Part shown: piece by piece, positions 62,065 through 64,000 of the stretch
How positions within the stretch are numbered: position 1 is the first letter of the stretch
Layout: every line of letters starts with the position of its first letter
DNA from: Cantharellus purpuraceus
Lineage: Eukaryota > Basidiomycota > Agaricomycetes > Cantharellales > Hydnaceae
Reading direction: 5' to 3'
Length of the DNA stretch: 64,000 bases
NCBI GenBank assembly: GCA_025174535.1
Contig: JALBUN010000045.1
Location: 558,001 to 622,000, forward strand
The notes under the pieces: model-generated
Database searches by the model: none
What the model saw: only the letters and a program-made list of their open reading frames with translations
What the model was told of the DNA's origin: nothing
Translations under genes and position numbers: made by a program

Positions 62065-64000
62065 TGTTGATACCACGTCCATAGCCCAACCAAAGCATCC
62101 TGATAGAGTACTACCTGCTATAAGCCTAGCTCTCACTTTACACAAATTTTCCCTACCATTTCATGGTTCAGCATCCCATTGTACCTAGCTCCCAGAAGCG
62201 TTCCATCCGACATGATATACTGTTGACTACGAGTTAAGCATCAAAAGCCACTGGCAGGCCACCGATCACAATGTATCGCTGCCATTTCATAGTGCTAGGA
62301 CTCGCACGCATGGCTATGATGTATATCAGGTGGTGTTCGTGGAATAGTAGAGAGACGTGCGGCTGTCGAACAATAATATAAAAAGATGATCAGGTCGAAT
62401 TGTTAACGCGTGGATGCGTGGATATATGAATGATCACTCCACATGATAAGTATGTCGACACGCACGTGGTTGTGCAAATGTGTGGATGATCATTCCACAT
62501 CCCACCTTTGTCCTCATACCCCCCTGTTCAATAATGTAGCGGCTACCGGTGCTGTACTGGTTCTGGTAAAGGCGGTGACACCAGGCGCAATATTTGAAAT
62601 ATCAAGCAACTATTATCTGCAGCATAAATTTTCACAATTGCTATTTATTGCACGCGAATCGTTTGGGAGAAGGCGGATACACAAGCTCCACAGGTTGCAG
62701 CTGTACTCTTGAATTGCCCGTGACAGTTCTAGATATCCCGAACACGCTCGAAATGTCCATGGCAAAAAGGGACATTCTGGAGGGGTTTGTAGGCTCAGGA
62801 ATTTCGCCATTGCTGAGCGCTGATGGTCTGAGAGTGAATTGTAGGCGTTGAGAGACCCCCTTTTCACGGGCAACAGGATCCTTGCGTCATGATCTCGTCA
62901 TTCTTCTTGCTCGCCATACCGAATCGTCGGTTGGAAGCCTTCCGTCGCCTTAAGTATGCAAGATGTCCTTGACATGTGCTCATGGATGAACTTCCATTAC
63001 CTGACGTGACGTTTGATAGAGAGGAGAAGGCACACTGAGTAAAAAGCCTCCCTTGATTAGTCTGAATATGCTCCATTCTGTGCATGTTACCCAGTGTATA
63101 TTTGCTAATTGGAACTAGGGTCACTGTTATGCAAGAGGGAGAGGGCAGTGGTGTGAGGATCTGCAGTATCGGGAAATTTCACTGTAGTCCTGTTTCGCAG
63201 CGAATCAGTTAAAAAAACGAGTCTTTTTCGCGGTTGACAGGATGTCATAATCTGGGGGTAGTGACATGCTTTAATTGGACCCCCACAGTGTGCGCTGCCT
63301 GCATAACTTAGAGGACAATCTTGTTCCCTCAGGCTTGTTCCCAGCTGAAAGTTGGGGGGAGAAGGTGTAACAAAAATGGTATGCCTATGCGACTAGGTCT
63401 CATAGCATCCTTGAGAAGTATCCGGTAGAGGAGTGATGAAAGGATAGAGGCAAATCTTCCCAGGAGCCTTGACCATTAAGCGAGCCATCGTGAAGGATGA
63501 TATTGCCAACTGCTTCGGGTGTCAAAACTGTCACAAAGTCGATGCCAAGCCAACGACCAAGATAAATGGCCTGGTGGGTTGTCATTTCATGACAGAAGCC
63601 ACATCATCCTTGAAATCATCTACTGGTAGTGAATTTCTCAATATCTGCGCAAGTTTCGTTGCATGAGGATGTCCCTGAGTGTATTCATGAGAGAACGTAA
63701 AGTTTCTGTGGTGGGAAATGCTTGCTCTCGACCACCACGATTTGTTTGCGAGCTCCACAGCTTTCATCGTCACCTTTTTTCCGTACTTAATCAGCGAACA
63801 CCAAGATCATGAGCCTTAATATTCAGTGATCCGACAGCGCCCAACAGAACCTCGAATGCTTGTATTCCCATTACCGCTCGGACAGATGCGAGCGTCGTCG
63901 CCTCACTGACGGCGGTTATTCAACCCCGACTGGAATGGGTTTCTTGAATGCCCCTGAATCAATATACATGATAAGCTTAACAAGGAAGTACGAAGCAATG
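62065..64000. other. Host-like region with only weak coding hints
   Basis: Reverse-strand frames 63773-63582 (MTMKAVELANKSWWSRASIS..) and 63585-63400 (MTTHQAIYLGRWLGIDFVTV..) overlap end to start in different frames and could be one gene with an intron or frameshift. I do not recognise the product. The rest shows no gene. Imperfect repeats GGATGATCAYTCCACAT occur near 62425 and 62483. Confidence 0.35.

Noticed and set aside
1..64000. CRISPR arrays, rRNA or tRNA genes, bacterial operons
   Set aside because: No regularly spaced repeats, no rRNA blocks and no cloverleaf noticed. Introns and transposon types show a fungal nuclear genome. A tRNA could be missed without a scanner.

Overview
The window looks like a transposon-packed accessory region of a basidiomycete (Agaricomycete) chromosome. 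Introns are 45-90 nt with GT..AG ends. The right end carries two spliced paralogues that fit the basidiomycete DUF6593 pattern and a membrane-anchored ubiquitin protease. Nearly everything left of 53 kb is Ty3/gypsy, Ty1/copia or DNA-transposon sequence. The genus cannot be named from sequence alone.

Layout. 1-4.6 kb: fragments of Ty3 family A (reverse transcriptase, LTR, gag), a 1.6 kb sequence tiled end to end with short hairpins (621-2223), and a diverged family-B LTR carrying six TGASTCA sites. 4.8-5.9 kb: a 335-bp-arm inverted repeat. 6.3-10.3 kb: host-like DNA with one well-supported three-exon gene. 10.3-14.9 kb: a copia fragment, a family-B LTR, and family-A gag, LTR and reverse transcriptase pieces. 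14.9-24.2 kb: an integrase-core gene cut by a 7.7 kb DNA transposon (16073-23788) that has 566-bp terminal direct repeats, a 3-bp target duplication, a DDE transposase with a chromodomain, and about eight accessory ORFs. 24.2-52.2 kb: one old family-A chromovirus opened by three later insertions: a solo B LTR (TSD CCTAT), a young full-length B element of 11.7 kb (TSD GGAAT, 2487-codon polyprotein, extra 342-aa ORF) and a family-C Ty3 element. 52.2-52.6 kb: the C-terminal exon of the same integrase gene, now on the opposite strand. 53-64 kb: host DNA with four good genes and a foldback element.

The most useful readings are these. (1) The junctions near 14892 and 52220 are reciprocal halves of one LTR and one gene, so the 37 kb between them appears inverted. 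(2) The 16073-23788 element has an unusual architecture for a DDE transposon. (3) The hairpin-tiled segment has no feature type that I know. (4) The stops breaking the older Ty3 elements are mostly TGA where arginine (CGA) is expected, the footprint of CpG deamination, while the inner B element is intact. (5) Family A appears self-primed: its presumed primer site is complementary to a segment of its own LTR. (6) Several transposon genes are broken only by one-base changes in A runs, which may be sequencing error.

All coordinates come from reading the sequence by eye. Splice sites are inferred from GT/AG ends and reading-frame continuity. No database search was possible, so family names rest on recognised motifs.
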